Positions 1 through 15,000 of a stretch of DNA of 64,000 nucleotides are shown here, piece by piece; position 1 is the first letter of the stretch, and every line of letters starts with the position of its first letter. The notes under the pieces are model-generated. The model was given only the letters and a program-made list of their open reading frames with translations, was not told the origin of the DNA and searched no databases. Position numbers and translations under genes: made by a program. The DNA comes from Saxidomus purpurata (Eukaryota > Mollusca > Bivalvia > Venerida > Veneridae): contig JAFMSR010000012.1 of the NCBI GenBank assembly GCA_022818135.1, positions 12,901,664 to 12,965,663 of the forward strand, given 5' to 3'.

Positions 1-3
1 TAC

Positions 4-90
4 CTTTTGATATCCCCACTCAATCCAGCCCGGTTTAGTAGAAGTTGCGTTCACAAGGACGAGAGAATCCACACGAGTCTGATGCTTCAT
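4..90 (-). CDS. NDRG: NDRG coding exon 7 (last one visible)
   Basis: 87 bp, phase 0 at both ends, between a CAG acceptor at 93-91 and a GTA donor at 3-1. It encodes a 29-residue segment beginning MKHQTRVDSLVLVNAT and ending GWIEWGYQK, which matches the EGLVLINVDP ... KGWIDWAASK segment of NDRG. The gene continues beyond the left edge. Confidence 0.93.
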
Positions 91-3000
91 CTGAAATAAA
101 CGTCAATTTCTATATAAGCAACTATATAACAAACAGAACAATTGTTTTCTTAACTAGGACACAGGTTTGAATGCCTTCTAAAGAAATCAGCATGTCAAAA
201 GTTAATTATTCGGTACAATGATACTTCAATCCAATTTCTAAAAAACATAAGGCATACATTTGGCAGTGCTATGAATGAAGCTGTTGTAAGGAGGTGGCTT
301 TATTATAAGATAGAGCTTCAAATGAGGTCATGGGTTCTAGTCCAGTAAGCCCAGAATTTGCCCGCAATTCTCAAAATCTCTTCTTTCTGTATAAGACTTT
401 GTATTACAATAATTAGTCAGAACCTCAATGAATAGTCAAAGAGGGAAATAAGCGTGAGTTGTAAGAACTTGAGTTGACAATATGAAACTAAATCACTTTA
501 AATTTATAACGTAGCTTTGCCTCTCTCTCTCTCTTTCAGTTACTTCCCTTTGTACAACAAACACAGACAACTGTATGATAAACAAATAATACTCACAGCA
601 AATCTGGCAAGGATATTTGCTCCTGATCCGACTCCAAAACCAATGAATCTCTTTACACTAAAAGAGTAAGAAATACAAATGTAGACAAAACCCTAGATCA
701 TTAAATTGTACAATCCCCCCATCATAAGGTGCCTCACCATAGGTACAGCATAACAACTAAAATTTCTAAACAAGTTTAGCGAAGTCAAGTCATCAAACTT
801 GGTTAAAAGAACAAGTGGTGTGATTATGTCTTTTTCACAACTCTGAATGAATCAGAAACAGCTCTAGTGGATAGAGTTAAAACCGGACACTTTTCAAACA
901 TATTTTTCGATAACTCGACTAAGTTTTGTACCTAGCAATCAAAATTTACCAGCAAAAGTTAGGTTTTCCCAGAAGAGCTAACATCGTCCCATCTTTCAAT
1001 CACATTTTGAAGCCCGGCGTGGGGTTATCAAATTGCTATATTTTAATGGCCAACTGTACCATATTGAAAGATAGTTTGAATAGATTTGTTTCATTGTGTT
1101 ATGTTAAATTATGTCACATCACTCAACACATTATGATATCAAGTGAAATTTAACCTGTACAAAAAAATTACTGGGCCTAGATTTGCACTTGCACAGTCTG
1201 TCACTTTCTTTTCCCGACAATGTAAGCATGCTCATTGACTGCAAAATAAATATGAGATTTCTGGTCAAGTAGTTACATTAAACTGTTGTTGTTGCACTTT
1301 GTGGATGGAAATCAAGTGCTTGTTTCTTTCTTATTATAAATTACATCAGAATGAAATACATGATACAGAACATACCCAAAGTGGTCAGCAATAGTCAGTA
1401 TTGCCTCGGCCAATTCATCCATGGATGGATACACAAATCTAAAATAGAAATAATAGCCATTATGAAATTAATGTTTCTATGTAACTCCCAAGAATATATA
1501 TGGCATATTGACAGTCATGGAAGAAGTTTTTATTCTTTATAATTTATAGTAACAGACTACAATTAGACTATTGTTTGTAGAGGTTTCACTAACAAAGAGC
1601 AAATAGCATGAAAAACATCGGAAACTGTCGACTAGAAGTAAAACTCAACCAATACTAGTAGTCTAGTACTTGGTAAGAAACTGATCAAGAGTATATGAAA
1701 TGGTATCATAAAATAAGGGATGGCAACGAATATCCTGATATCCGAATAATCGTTCAGTTTCAAAATACTAGGATCTGATAAAAGTATCAGAGTATTCAGT
1801 AAATTTGTCCAAAAAAACGAATTTCAATTAAAAACTTGAATATTTAAGTGCCCGACTGACTGACTGACTGACAATATTTAATTTTCCATTACAGCAAATA
1901 AAGTGTCAGTTTACAATACTCCGTTACCGTGGTGACGACACGTTCTACAGTCAATCTTAAGCGATAGACAAAAGAGATTATGCAAACAAAAGAGTTTCAA
2001 TTTCTAGGCGTTAATTGTTGAACAAACATTTAGATGAAGGACAACTATTACGCCTTTACAAGATGGAAAGTCGCTAATTCATGCCATTGCAATAAAAAAG
2101 TATCTTTTTTTTACATCGTTATGTGTAACAAACATTTGATTCGATAATAACGGATGCACTGAAGTTGGATAATTACAAAGTCTACAATTTTCACTGCGGA
2201 AGAACAAAGGTTACTCCTTCCTTTGTTGCTGGAACCGGAAAAAAAGTTTTTGCAATGTTATGTCCTTATCATCTGTACAATGACTCTGTAGCGCAAAAAA
2301 AGAAACCGAAAGTACAACACGAGGGTTGACCGTACAACTGCAGTAACTTATATGAAATAAAGAAGGAGTTACAACAGTTTTGCGGTCAACCCTCGAACAG
2401 TCCTTACACAGTTAGCTTCAGTTATAACAACATATATGAAATGCAATTTATCCGATTTTTTTACATGAATGATAAAATCTTACAGTCATTAATTGTCTGA
2501 CTTAAAATATATACAAGAAACATGGCAATGCCACGAAACCAGGTTTTCAAAAATGTTGTTCTGATTCAAGTTACAAAGTAGACATGAAATAATATATCAT
2601 ATCTTTTTAAATTACCTCCAAAGAGATATGACCTTTGACTGCCAAATCAAGTTAAAATCATGTAAACAGGATTTTCAAGTTAGTCACGTGACCTTGACCT
2701 TGGAGCCAGCCATGCGGAACATGCGTCTGCACGTCATCTTGATGTGGTAAACATTTGTCTGAAGTTTCATCAAAATTCTTCAAAGGGTTGAAGAGTTACA
2801 GAGCGGACAGGATTTTCAATGTTAATGTCACTGTGACCTTGACCTTGGAGCCAGCCATGCGGAACATGCGTTCTGCACGTCATCTTGATGTGGTAAACAT
2901 TTGTCTGAAGTTTCATCAAAATTCTTCAAAGGGTTGAAGAGTTACAGAGCGGACAGGATTTTTAGAGTTACAGAGCGGACAGGATTTTCAATGTTAATGT

Positions 3001-6000
3001 CACTGTGACCTTGACCTTGGAGCCAGCCATGCGGAACATGCGTTCTGCACGTCATCTTGATGTGGTAAACATTTGTCTGAAGTTTCATCAAAATTCTTCA
3101 AAGGGTTGAAGAGTTACAGGGGCGGACAGGATTTTCAATGTTAATGTCACGTGACCTTGACCTTGGAGCCAGCCATGCGGGGCAGGCGTTCGCCGTCATC
3201 TTGATGTGGTAAACATTTGTCTGAAGTTTCATCAAAATCTTCAAAGGGTTGAAAGAGTTACAGAGCGGACAGGATTTTCAATGTTAATGTCACTGTGACC
3301 TTGACCTTGGAGCCAGCCATGCGGAACATGCGTTCTGCACGTCATCTTGATGTGGTAAACATTTGTCTGAAGTTTCATCAAAATTCTTCAAAGGGTTGAA
3401 GAGTTACAGAGCGGACACAATTTCGTTTGACGCCCGCCCATCCGCCCATCCGCCCATCCGCCCGCCATACCCCAATCTAATAACCAGGATTTTCAAAATT
3501 GAAAACCTGGTTAAAAAGCAAGTTTGTTTGGATAGAATATTAGCCCGGCTGGTGTTACTGTCAGAATACAGTCAGAAATTAGAATGCGTAGTAATTAAAT
3601 CACGAGTGCGTAGCACTTATGATTTAATATTTTGCATTCGAACGACTGGCTGTATTTTATCTAACAATAGAATATTGGCACATATTTATTATTTCGATTC
3701 TAACACGTCATTTTCTTTGAAAACTATCTGGAACTATTTCCAACTCGTAGCAGTACATCATTGTTACTTCAAAACACGAAATGCGATTCAATATGCTTGT
3801 TTACATACATCAGGTCATTACGTCACTTTGTGGCACGTCATCCTTGGATAAACGTGCTATATTTTATCGTTAAATAAAATACAACCTATTCCCTAGTCAA
3901 ACCTGTGTTAAAGACCACCTCCGAATAGAGACCACCCTGCGAAAAAGGAGCGCAGGGGGGAGATACCGTGTACTATATTATTAGAAAACACTTGTGAATA
4001 AAGACCACCTGTAAACAAAGACCATATTTGTAGCTTCCCAACAGTGGTCTTTGTTCACAGGTTTGACTGTATGTTAACATAGAAAACACAGCCACTCGTA
4101 TTAGAATGACAAATAATATCCGAATAAAATTTTGGGTATTCATTGACATCCCTACATAAAATACAAAACAAAGTAAAACATAGTGGATTTAAAAGTGTGA
4201 GCAACATATTACTGTGTCATGAAATCGAGTATATGAAAGTCGCCACTGTCTTTTGTTAAATTGGCCATTCAAAGTCTGAATTTTGACATTATGTTAACTG
4301 TCTAATTTTGCCAAATACAAAATTATATTCTATTTAATATTTATGTACATTTCCAAAGTCATTAAAAAAAGATAAAACTTATTCTTGGATATTTTGTCCC
4401 AAAACCACAAATCAATATGACACACAAGGTACAAAAGCAAACATTAAATTAAATAATTTTCAAAGAAAAATCAAATTACCAATAAAAATGGGAAATCAGT
4501 GGGGGGTTCATGGAGAGTACAAGGCATCTTTATATGTCACCTATTTCCATGATCAACAATAATATTGATCAAAAGTCCCGTTTCTGATTTTCATCCTGTT
4601 AAATTTCTAAAAAATGAACTTGTTCATCATTCAATTTGGATGATACTATAAAGTGTTCAAAAGGATGAAGACTTTACTGACTTGATAGCAAAAAGTGCAG
4701 ACTATGATCTCACTTCACAAATGTGCAAGTTGACCACGGTCTGCACTCAGAGAATTCTGAGTCCAGATACATGACACTGCTCAATGGAAAGTATTGTAAC
4801 TGTAAGCACAAAGAAGACACTGAATAGATTTTTAGCATCACTGAAATCTTGTTGTGTAATGCTCGTGCAAGTACATTAAAAAGTTACTGATCTTTTTTCT
4901 ACATGTATACTTCTAAGGGAGAAGAAATCTTTACATGTGAAATTTTCTTGTTTTAGTGATATTGTCATAAAAAAACTTCTCTTGTGATTCTGTATTAATT
5001 ACTCTTGATACATGTACACTGTATGCATTAAAAACAAATAGCAACCACCCCAAGGGGTAAAGTTAAATCTGACCAGTCTAACTCATAAATTTGTATCATA
5101 CATGTACAAAATGTAACATAAAACTGTGAGAACTGCGTCAACAAAGTACAACCGACAACTAGCAAACTAATATAAACTAAAACTACTGCCATGCAGAAAT
5201 GTCCAGTCACTGCAAGTCAGACATTGTACAAATATGGCAACATTTAACCCAGACCTTCTACAATCGACATAAAATTTCTTCTATTTACAGTACAATTAAC
5301 TGTTCAATGAGGTGCTCAATTAAAATCAATCGACTGAAAAGAAAACACTGCAGATCATGATCAGACTTCATAAAAAGGACAGACTTATCATGGTCTACAC
5401 TGTTTGTAAAGGCAGAATCCCTTGCAAACAGAAGGGTAAAGAGATAATGCATGATGGCATCTAACCATATTTATAATGTTGTTTAAAAACAGATGCTTAT
5501 TTTAACTGGAAATTCAGGCAGTATTTGTTACAAAACACAGACTTCTAATTGTGGAAAATGGTAAGTAAAATGACCGAAAATCAAATCAACTAGCTTTTTA
5601 AAGCAGGTGACCATTTCCAAACATTTATTTTCATCTCAAAGGTACAAATTTGCAATATTAAAACACTGGCTGCCTACGGTAAGTGGTTGTTACATGTTGA
5701 CAGGACCTTACAAATGGTTCAGCATCACTGAAAAGAAGTTAACACCGAACCTTCCTACATGGCATTCCTTTCCTCGGCCAAGGTAAACATAAAATGAAAC
5801 AACAAGCAGGGGAAAAAATGATATAACTATTTCTTACTTCTTTCCTCTTGCTGAACATTTACTAAACATGAGAAAGCATCATGGATACATGCACAAAAAA
5901 TGAATTTTATCCTATGTTTACATTATGAACAATGGAAGATGAACAATCATAAAATGTTGCGTGCTCCGATATGTTGTCATAATGCAAAAAAAAAAAAAAA

Positions 6001-9000
6001 AAAATAGATTTGATGTCTCCACTTTAATTTTCTGTTTTTATATATTAAAAACAGAAAAAATAAATGGTTATGACAAATGGTTATGTGCAGGTTGATGTGT
6101 AAATTGAGACAGATCTGTACTGCGGAGCACACAAAATCCATTACAGTTTTAGGGCCATTAACAAGTGATCACAGATACCTCATTCCTCATGCATAAAGAG
6201 ATATCCTAACTGCTTGTTAGCAGACCTGGTAATTTTTTTATGTGAATCTTGTTTACAGTACCCATACTCTTCAAAAACTCTTAAATAGACTTGTCCGTGC
6301 TTTATTATGGATGTTACCATTGCTTGTTCAAAGGGGTATCAAGGGGTGAAAATTTATTCAATGATTTGGGTTAGTGCAGACCATGATCTGACTGCACGCA
6401 TGAGGCTTGAAGTAATCAGACGTAGACAAAGCTGCACAGCCCTTGCTTGGTTTTCAACTTCAATCACCCAATATACGGTAAAGAACAAACCAATAACTAT
6501 CATCATTCGGGTTTCCAGTTACGTCAGATACAATGTATGGTCAATGTTAAAATGTAAGACTTAATGGTAATTCAACAAGATATTACTGGCTAATTTGCTA
6601 GAGTAGTAAATTAATAAGAACTACAGTACATAATGGTGAATTGGTAATGTATCAAAAATATATTGCTACTTTGCACATGCATGGTTACCAAAAAAACTAA
6701 AAATTAGGGAAGTGTAATTTCAAACATGTAAAGTGTTAAATGAATGCTGTGACTACGAAAAAGGTTTATTGAAGGAGAGAGAGAGAGAGAGTTTAAAACA
6801 TTGGCACACAGTTATAAACAACATACAAAACTACTCTAGAAAATCTATCACTCTCATTATGTGCATTACTTACGCTTTCCCTAAAGATTCGGGATTACCA
6901 AGTGCATCAGAACTGTATAATACATAAATACATTCACCATTCAAAATGCAGACACTCTAAACTTAAATTTGCCATATACAGGAACGAAAATGAAAAGAAA
7001 GAGCTAAAGGCAGAAATGGCAGATATACGAGTACAGTGGAACCACTATTTTTAAATCTCTACAAACATTTCAACAATCCTATCAAAATAACCCCGCCCCC
7101 TGCCTTGCACTATCCAGCAAATCATCAAAGAATAACAAAAGTTCAACATTTGTAGAAAAATAGAATTTTGTAGATTTTCCAACATAGTTTAATCAAAATT
7201 GGTGTTAATGTTAACAGTGTCTTTCAAGTGAAGTTGATAACTTGTTTTCATTTTAAGATTGACGTTTACTTTCCCACTACAAAATATTTTGCAGGTTATT
7301 AACCTCAGCATCCTTCCAAATGTAACAAAACGTTGACATGCATTCCTAGACCTTAAACCACCTTATACCAGAAGGAATTTGATAAGGTATTAAAACAGGT
7401 CTGTCTTACACACAGCAATAATGCTTCAGAAGTTGATGAGTAATCTACAAAGACTAAAGACAAATCCATCTAAACAGAAGAATTATTTACTTAATCCACT
7501 CTAATAACCCAGAGCAGATTTCATCAACATATGATCATCCTATTGAATGCGACCTCACAGAAACAAGTTTGTGAGATTCTGGGAAAGTAAACCCTATTAT
7601 GTAATCTTTGCCTTCTGTATTAGGCAGGTAACACAAAAATCTTTACTGATAACACGCTAAAATCAAATGATGACAATAGGTAGAATTAAACGACTCATTT
7701 TCTTATCTATTTTTAGAATTATTAGTGCAAGATGGTGATTTTGCCTTAAATGGTAGTTTCAGAAGTAAGATGGGATGGTTTTCATTCCTGCTAAAAAAAA
7801 AACCCGAGTGTACCTAAAGCATGCATGACACATCCAAATTCATGTCTAAGCTAGAAGAACAAAATGTTTGCCATTAATCTATGAAACAAAGCTGTACATG
7901 ATCAAATGAGGCTATGTTTTGATAAACTGATTGAAGTTCAAACGTACATGTACACAACAGATACATCAAACATTTATATCGTGCTAGAGTAAGGAAGTCT
8001 TAACTTCCTAATTTATCATTATCTATTTATAAAAACTGAAGATAAACAAAAACTGACTCATTTTGGGCTACACTGGGTTTTAAATAGTACTATTTATGCA
8101 TCAGTCGTGATTCTGTTTTGTTTGCTTTTTGTGGTACGAGTAATTTCAATACATCAATATGATTAAGTTAAATGCACTTTAATTAACATATGCTTAAGGC
8201 GAGTTTTATTTAATTTATACTCAATTATTGCAAAACAAGTTCTTGCAACTTATATCAATCGCTCTTGGGACTCACTTCAGATGGAATCAACCTCAAGAGA
8301 GTGAGAGAGAGGTAATGTGGAATTATCTGTGTCTTGCTAAGGACACTACCAATTCTAGGGAACTGGTGGGGATCAAACTTGAGACCCTCCTGTTCTGAGA
8401 CGAACACACTACCACTGCACCAAGGCCACTGGTATTATTTGCCTACAAGATGTCTGTAACAATCGCATAAATTTGCATGCACTTTTAGCCAGGTGATCTA
8501 GTAGGATTATTATGACCTGAGAAAACATATTTACAATTTGCAATGTATTACTTTGTTGGAAACAATATCAAGCCTTTGTGACATTGGATTTCAAAAAGTA
8601 AGACTCGTTCCTACATTTCTACGCAAAACAAACATTTATTCTCAGTGGACCTGACTAACATCAAAGGTTCAAACCCAACTGGTGCAAAAATATTTGTTCC
8701 ACATAATCAGGTTGATGAAGAAAAATCTTACATCTTCCCATTAAAACATTTCAAATTTACTGCATTTCCAGCATAAATTCTTTACCAACATTTTCTTCTA
8801 CACAAAATCATGCTGAATTAAATCATCATACATTAAGCCGATGTTAAAAAACAAAGACCTCCTTTTCCAAGATGCATCCTCATGCAATTCTAATGTTACT
8901 GACAAGTTACCGACATGGTGACATGGTACATGTACTTACTCAGGTTTCAGATTCATGGCTCCCTCCTCCATACCTGGAGCGTTCAGGTGATACACACAGA

Positions 9001-12000
9001 AATGCTTCAAAATCTGCTGCATGTCAGGATAATTGAAGAAACCTTGGAAACATGTGATATCTGAAATATAAACATGTGATATCTGAAATATAAACATGTG
9101 ATATCTGAAATATAAATTTGTGATATCTGAGATATAAACGTGATATCTGAAATATAAACTTGTGATATCCGAAATATAAACTTGTGATATCCGAAATATA
9201 AACTTGTGATATCTAAGATATATAAACAGACAAAATACTTCAAAGTCTCTTTTATAAATACTAAATTAGTTTGCTCGACGTTGTTTACAAAACAATTCCT
9301 ACAAATATGAGAATGACATGTTTGTCTGACAGAAATACTTAAAAGTGGATTTGGCACAGGAAGTTTTGGAATAAATTCTTTATGTTTGTCTAAAATAGCA
9401 TTGAAAAAGCATGTGCCATGCTCTTTTCTATAATGTAGAGTACGACTGGTTTTAAACTACAACATTTTCGCATCTTTTTTCTAAGTAACGTAAATCTGCC
9501 ACTATTTCAGCAGTTCCATTTGTCACCCAGATATGTTTCAAGATGTGGTATAGTAACATGTTAATCCATTAACAAACTACAATAGTACAATTTTGGTAAA
9601 TGAGGATGAATTTATACTTTATCCTTGGATTTCGTCACTGTATTCAGAGAGGATGAAGTGCAGAGACTTCACTAACTGCTTTAAAGGTATATAATTGGAA
9701 TGTGGCCATGTAACAGATTTGTTTGAAACTTTAACATTTGATCATTTACACTCATTTATGTTCACTTAGCGCTTAATTCAAGTAAGATGTTGACTGGAGG
9801 TATTTTTAAATTTTGATTTCCCTATCCTGGTTGCCCAACCAAGATAGAAATATTTTATCATAAGTAAAAATTTGATACACGTACTTTGCCTACAGAAAGA
9901 TATAAATATAAGACCTTTTATATTATATTTGTGAAATATTTGCATTAAATATTATATATTTAGATGGAATTCATTAGAAATTCAAGTTTGAAAAGATATT
10001 ATTACCTCCCTTTACCTATCTTGGGCACACCCAAGATAGATTGGAAATAAATCAATTCAGAAGCTACAAATAGGTTTAAAACTTGCATTTTGGTTCAGAA
10101 TGTTAAGATATTTGTATATCTATCCAATTCAAATGTAAAAGTAGAAACTATATTGAAATAAAAAAGAAATACTCAATGATTTAAATACTTTCATATTAAA
10201 GGGGAGTAATAACAAAATTTTATAAAAGTTAATAAAATGTAAATTTCTGATAGGGATCTAACTCTATGTAATGGGTCTTTTTGTTCATTAAATAAATCTC
10301 TAACAGAATATACAAAAGTAAAGGTCTTTTTGTTCATTAAATAAATCTCTAACAGAATATACAAAAGTAAAAATTGTCATAAAATGTTGCTTAAAAGTAA
10401 CTGACCACCTTTAAAGCGACTGCACTCCAGATGGACAAGTTACGCTAAAAAAAGAAAATTTTCAATTTCAAGAAAACAATTGTCATTACTGTATCAGAGG
10501 GGCATTGTATTATGATAACGTGACAAGTTTTCTAAACAAGAGCTGTCAGTAGGACAGCGCGCTCGACTTTTTTAGTGCTTGCCAATAAAACAAAACTTTG
10601 ACAGTTAAGGGCACACAAGACTTTAACTACTTTAACTAAGAATTTCTAAGTACAAATCAAGAAACATTTTCACAGAGTTATATTCTCTTGCTTACAGATA
10701 GGTCTCATGATGGTTCATAAGTACTCTAACTTTCAAAGTAATATCTCAAATGGTTAAGTCAACAAGTGGACCAGAGTTTCTAAGTCAAAAAGGGCCATAA
10801 TTCATATAAAATCCTTGACAGAATTACCTTCTCCTGCCCATGTTTTGGGATCATGATGGTAAACAAGTATTCCAACTTTCAAAGTAATATCTCGAACAGT
10901 TTAGTCAAAAAGAGGTGACTAAAAAATTAACCAAGATTCTAAGTTGATAAAGGGCCTTAATTTTTAAGACAAATCCCTGACAGAGTTACCTTCTCTTGCC
11001 TACAGATGGGGGTAATGATGTAAACAAGCATTCAAAGTTTCAAAGCAATATCTCAAAGGGTTAAGGCAATAAGTGGATTTTACCCATATTCAATGTATTT
11101 TCTAAGTGAAAAAAGGGGCATAATTCTGTCAAAAATCTTGACAGAAATATGTACTCTTGTCTGTTAATGAAGGTCATGATGGTAAACAAGTATGGTTAGT
11201 TTCAAAGCAATACCTCCAATGGTTTTGAAATAAAGTGAGGTGGTACAAAAAACCTTAACCAAGCTCAATACACTTTCTAAGTCAAAAAAGGGCCATAATT
11301 CTGTCAAAAATCTTGACAGAGTTATGTACTCTTGTCTGTAGATGGAGGTTATGATGGTAAACAAGTATGGTAAGTTTCAAAGCCATACCTCTAATACTTT
11401 TGAAATAAAGTGGGGTGATGTAAAAAACTTAACCAAGGTGTGACGCCAACGCCGACGCGGACCCGAGTAGGATAGCTCCCCTTTTCATAGAAAAGTCGAG
11501 CTAAAAAAGAAACAATTAAAATGTGTTGTTTTGCTTAGTTTTATTGTAGAATATTTCACCCCGTGACTAACGGGGTGGGCTCTTTGGTATATCAATATTT
11601 TTAACTCGCATCAAATCAGCTGACTCCGTAGTGTAGTAGGTTAAGCCGCTGTAAATTTTTGTAAGCTCAAAGATCCGAGTTCAAAACCTGGCTCGGGTAA
11701 AAAAAAATTTTCTACCTTTGTTTTTAGTTCTTACACAAAGAAAATAATCTTGATGCTGCCAAATTGAATATATATATTGATTTTACCAAAAAATTAAAAT
11801 TTAGTAGGAATTTGGAGTGCAGTCGCTTTAAATCCATCAATAAGCAATATCAAAATAAATCAAACTTTACTTACGGTTCAAACCAATATCATGGAAGGTA
11901 AAGATGGCAGGTTTGGATCGGTCTCCCTGGATAGCAACATGTATATTCCCGTATGACGTCTCTACATCATCAGACTGTAAACACAACACACGTTAGTTTA

Positions 12001-15000
12001 TAGTTTATACCAATTAATTTTAGTGATATTACGAAGAAAGCTTCGTACTTAATGGAATCGCCCTCAGACACTCATTTCAGATGTCATCATGCTCAGCGAG
12101 CTTTTCATAACTGCTATCAATTTACAGCTGGGTGGACTTGAGACACTTGTGGCATCAGTGTCTTTACTCAAGACACATTTCGTGCTTGGGACGGGATTCG
12201 AGCCCGCGACCTCCTGTTCAACACTAATTATTCACAGCATCACATTTGAAGGTCTTTGCTACATTTAAACCAACTATTAACATCAGTAATATACATCACA
12301 ACAGCTTAAAAATGGCCATTTTGATTACGCAAAAGGCCATATCCATGCTCTTACTGGGGTAAAGAGGTAACGAAATGCTGGGTGAAAAACGTCACAAACA
12401 TAACTGAAAGTTTAATGACTCTTGATTTAAAACTCACTACTTAGTAGTAAAAGGTTACTTCAAGTTGTAAACAAAGTCAAGAATCTAATTAATGTCAAAG
12501 TATGTTTGTTGCATATGGTCACTAATGTACTCATAAATTACTAAAATATTTAGCCTTTACAAGAGAAAATAAATCAGTTTCAAAACAGCTGCATTTTTTT
12601 ATCTGTACTTGAGGCAAGCGGGAAAATCATACAAGAGTGCCATGTTGACCCTGTATCGCTCACCCAAGTCAAAAGGTAATAAGAACAACCGTGTGCTTCC
12701 GTAAGGTTAGGAAGAAGGTAAAAACAATGTTCAAGTAGTCTGACACACAAAGAACAGTGTAATATTCTTTATCATATGAAAATAAGAACCTGTTTGTAGT
12801 CATTTCAGAAACTATTTCATAAAATTATATTGAAATCTGACCTGTGGTTTCAGGACCCAATATTTTCAAAATGTCAACTTTAAATATTTATGAAAAAGGA
12901 AATGTTCTCCCAATCCAGTGGTGGCCGAAAGCTTCAGCAACGAAAAATCTTTCAAGAAAAGAAGACCGTCATAAGAATATATCATTTAAATTAATTTCAA
13001 TGTCTACCCAGCATGCTCTAGAACTGACCTGAATAATTATGCTTGAAGCATTCACATCAAATGATCTCGGCTTAGCCTCTTCACACTGAATGTCCGTCAA
13101 CTCGATGTGCGTCAACTTCTCCATCGGTCTCGTTTGCTGAAATGATAGCACAGCTCTCATTAAAAAACTTGCGATAATATCTGAAAACTTAAATATTAGC
13201 ATTCTGAGAAAGCCTAATATAGCTTTTTTTTAGGGTAAATTTTGCAAAGTTATGTTAGTGAAATTAAAATCGTATCTTCTGATTGTAACTTGTAGATATA
13301 ATATTTCACATGTAAATGCTCGCACTACTGTCTTTGACCTAAACCTAATTTTGTACACTATTTTGTTATTACAAAAATATCTTTATCAATGTACTTAGTT
13401 CATGCTTCCTTTATGCAAACTTTATGATAGAAATTGTTGTATTCAAGTGTACTGTTTTTAATTTGGATATTCATATAGAATGCATAAATATTTCATTTGT
13501 TAAAACATCATACTGCTACACGTATTGCGATCTTTGATATGTATATTTGTATGATTTGTATCATGTAACAAGAAACATGTATATATGTTTACATTACTAA
13601 TAAAGAAATCTTGAATCTTGAATCTTTGAAAAAAAAACAACAAAATGTTAAAGCTTATCCAAGACACTTTCAGATTTCAGTGTTTCTAAAAGGTAGTTTT
13701 CTTTAGCATTATCAAAGCAGTTCTTAAGTTAAAAGAGTCTCACTAATGATTAAAGATTAAAAGCCAAATTTGAGATACAACTTCATCAGTCATGCAGTTC
13801 ACTGTTTTACTAAGCTCAGGTGAGCTATAACTTTAAAACTCAACAACTGCACATAAATCAAGAGCAATTAAATTCTTTACAAAGGTAATTACAATTTACA
13901 TTTAAAAAAAATTTGTTACACCCTGAAAAAATTTCCTAGTTGCTTTTGAAATATGCATGAAACAAATGGAAGGCCGCTAAGGCGGTTATGTAGTAAAAGT
14001 AATAAATAACATTAACGGAATACACTTTACAAACAAAATAAAATTTTAAAACATTTTTTCCCTTACAGCTAAGGAATAACACGAAACTGCTGATTCAGCA
14101 ATTAATGCAAAACTACTTGCAGTTGGTGCAAAAAGATTGATAGAAAAATAAAAGATGAAGAAACAAAATTCTGAAAACTGTTATTACTGCCGATTCAGCA
14201 AATATCACAAGACTGCTTGCAGTTAGTGCAAAAAGGTTGATAGCAAAATAAATGTAACCGAAGCTTACTCTCTTCAGTATTAAAGTTTTTTGTAAAGAAT
14301 ATAAAAAGTTAATGCTTTAAAAAAGAAAATACAAAGTCAATATCTGAGTTATTTTGAAAACATATTAGGTTGTAGTTATCAAACACACACACAGGCAATG
14401 AATACTTTTGGCTCAAGCAAGTATTTAAAGAGACTTGGACATTTATTTACGTGACTGGATGCTGTCAGAAGAAACTGTATCAGAGATTTGAGGATGTAGA
14501 AGATTCTAAGATTCCTATACATGTATATAGTGAAGCTTTTTGCCTAAAATGCTTCATTACAATCAAAGTTGAAACTGTTGGCAATATAACAGGAGCTTGA
14601 CAATCTGTTCTGATAGTTTTTACAATGCATAAGAGTATCTAGGAAATTGCATGTTTTGTTTGGAACAAGAATTTAATGACAATAAGGATCTTACCAAACA
14701 GAATGTTGAAAAGAGAATTTGTATGATTATGTTACTTGAATTTATATATTTTTCAAAAGATGCAAATTTTATATACAATTCCCCATCACTGAGTTACAAG
14801 ATCAGTACCAGGGTATATTCGCTCTAGGGCTCACAGACATCTAGCTTCCAAATGTATGCTTAGTCAAGATAGTGTTGTAAACATACAACTATATATTTGC
14901 AATGAACATCCTCATAAAAAGCAATTCCTCAAATCAGGGAAAGCTTTTCTCTATATTTTTTTCCATCACCAATCTGTTCTCTCTAGTATAAAGGTTGGGA

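Noticed and set aside
3363..3851. 162-aa plus-strand ORF
   Set aside because: It begins in a core unit of the AACCAGG element and continues into non-coding sequence; no family resemblance.
9007..9357. 116-aa minus-strand ORF with repeated DITSLYFGYH-like segments
   Set aside because: It comes from the 22-bp minisatellite and runs through NDRG exon 4 in a different frame from the conserved protein.
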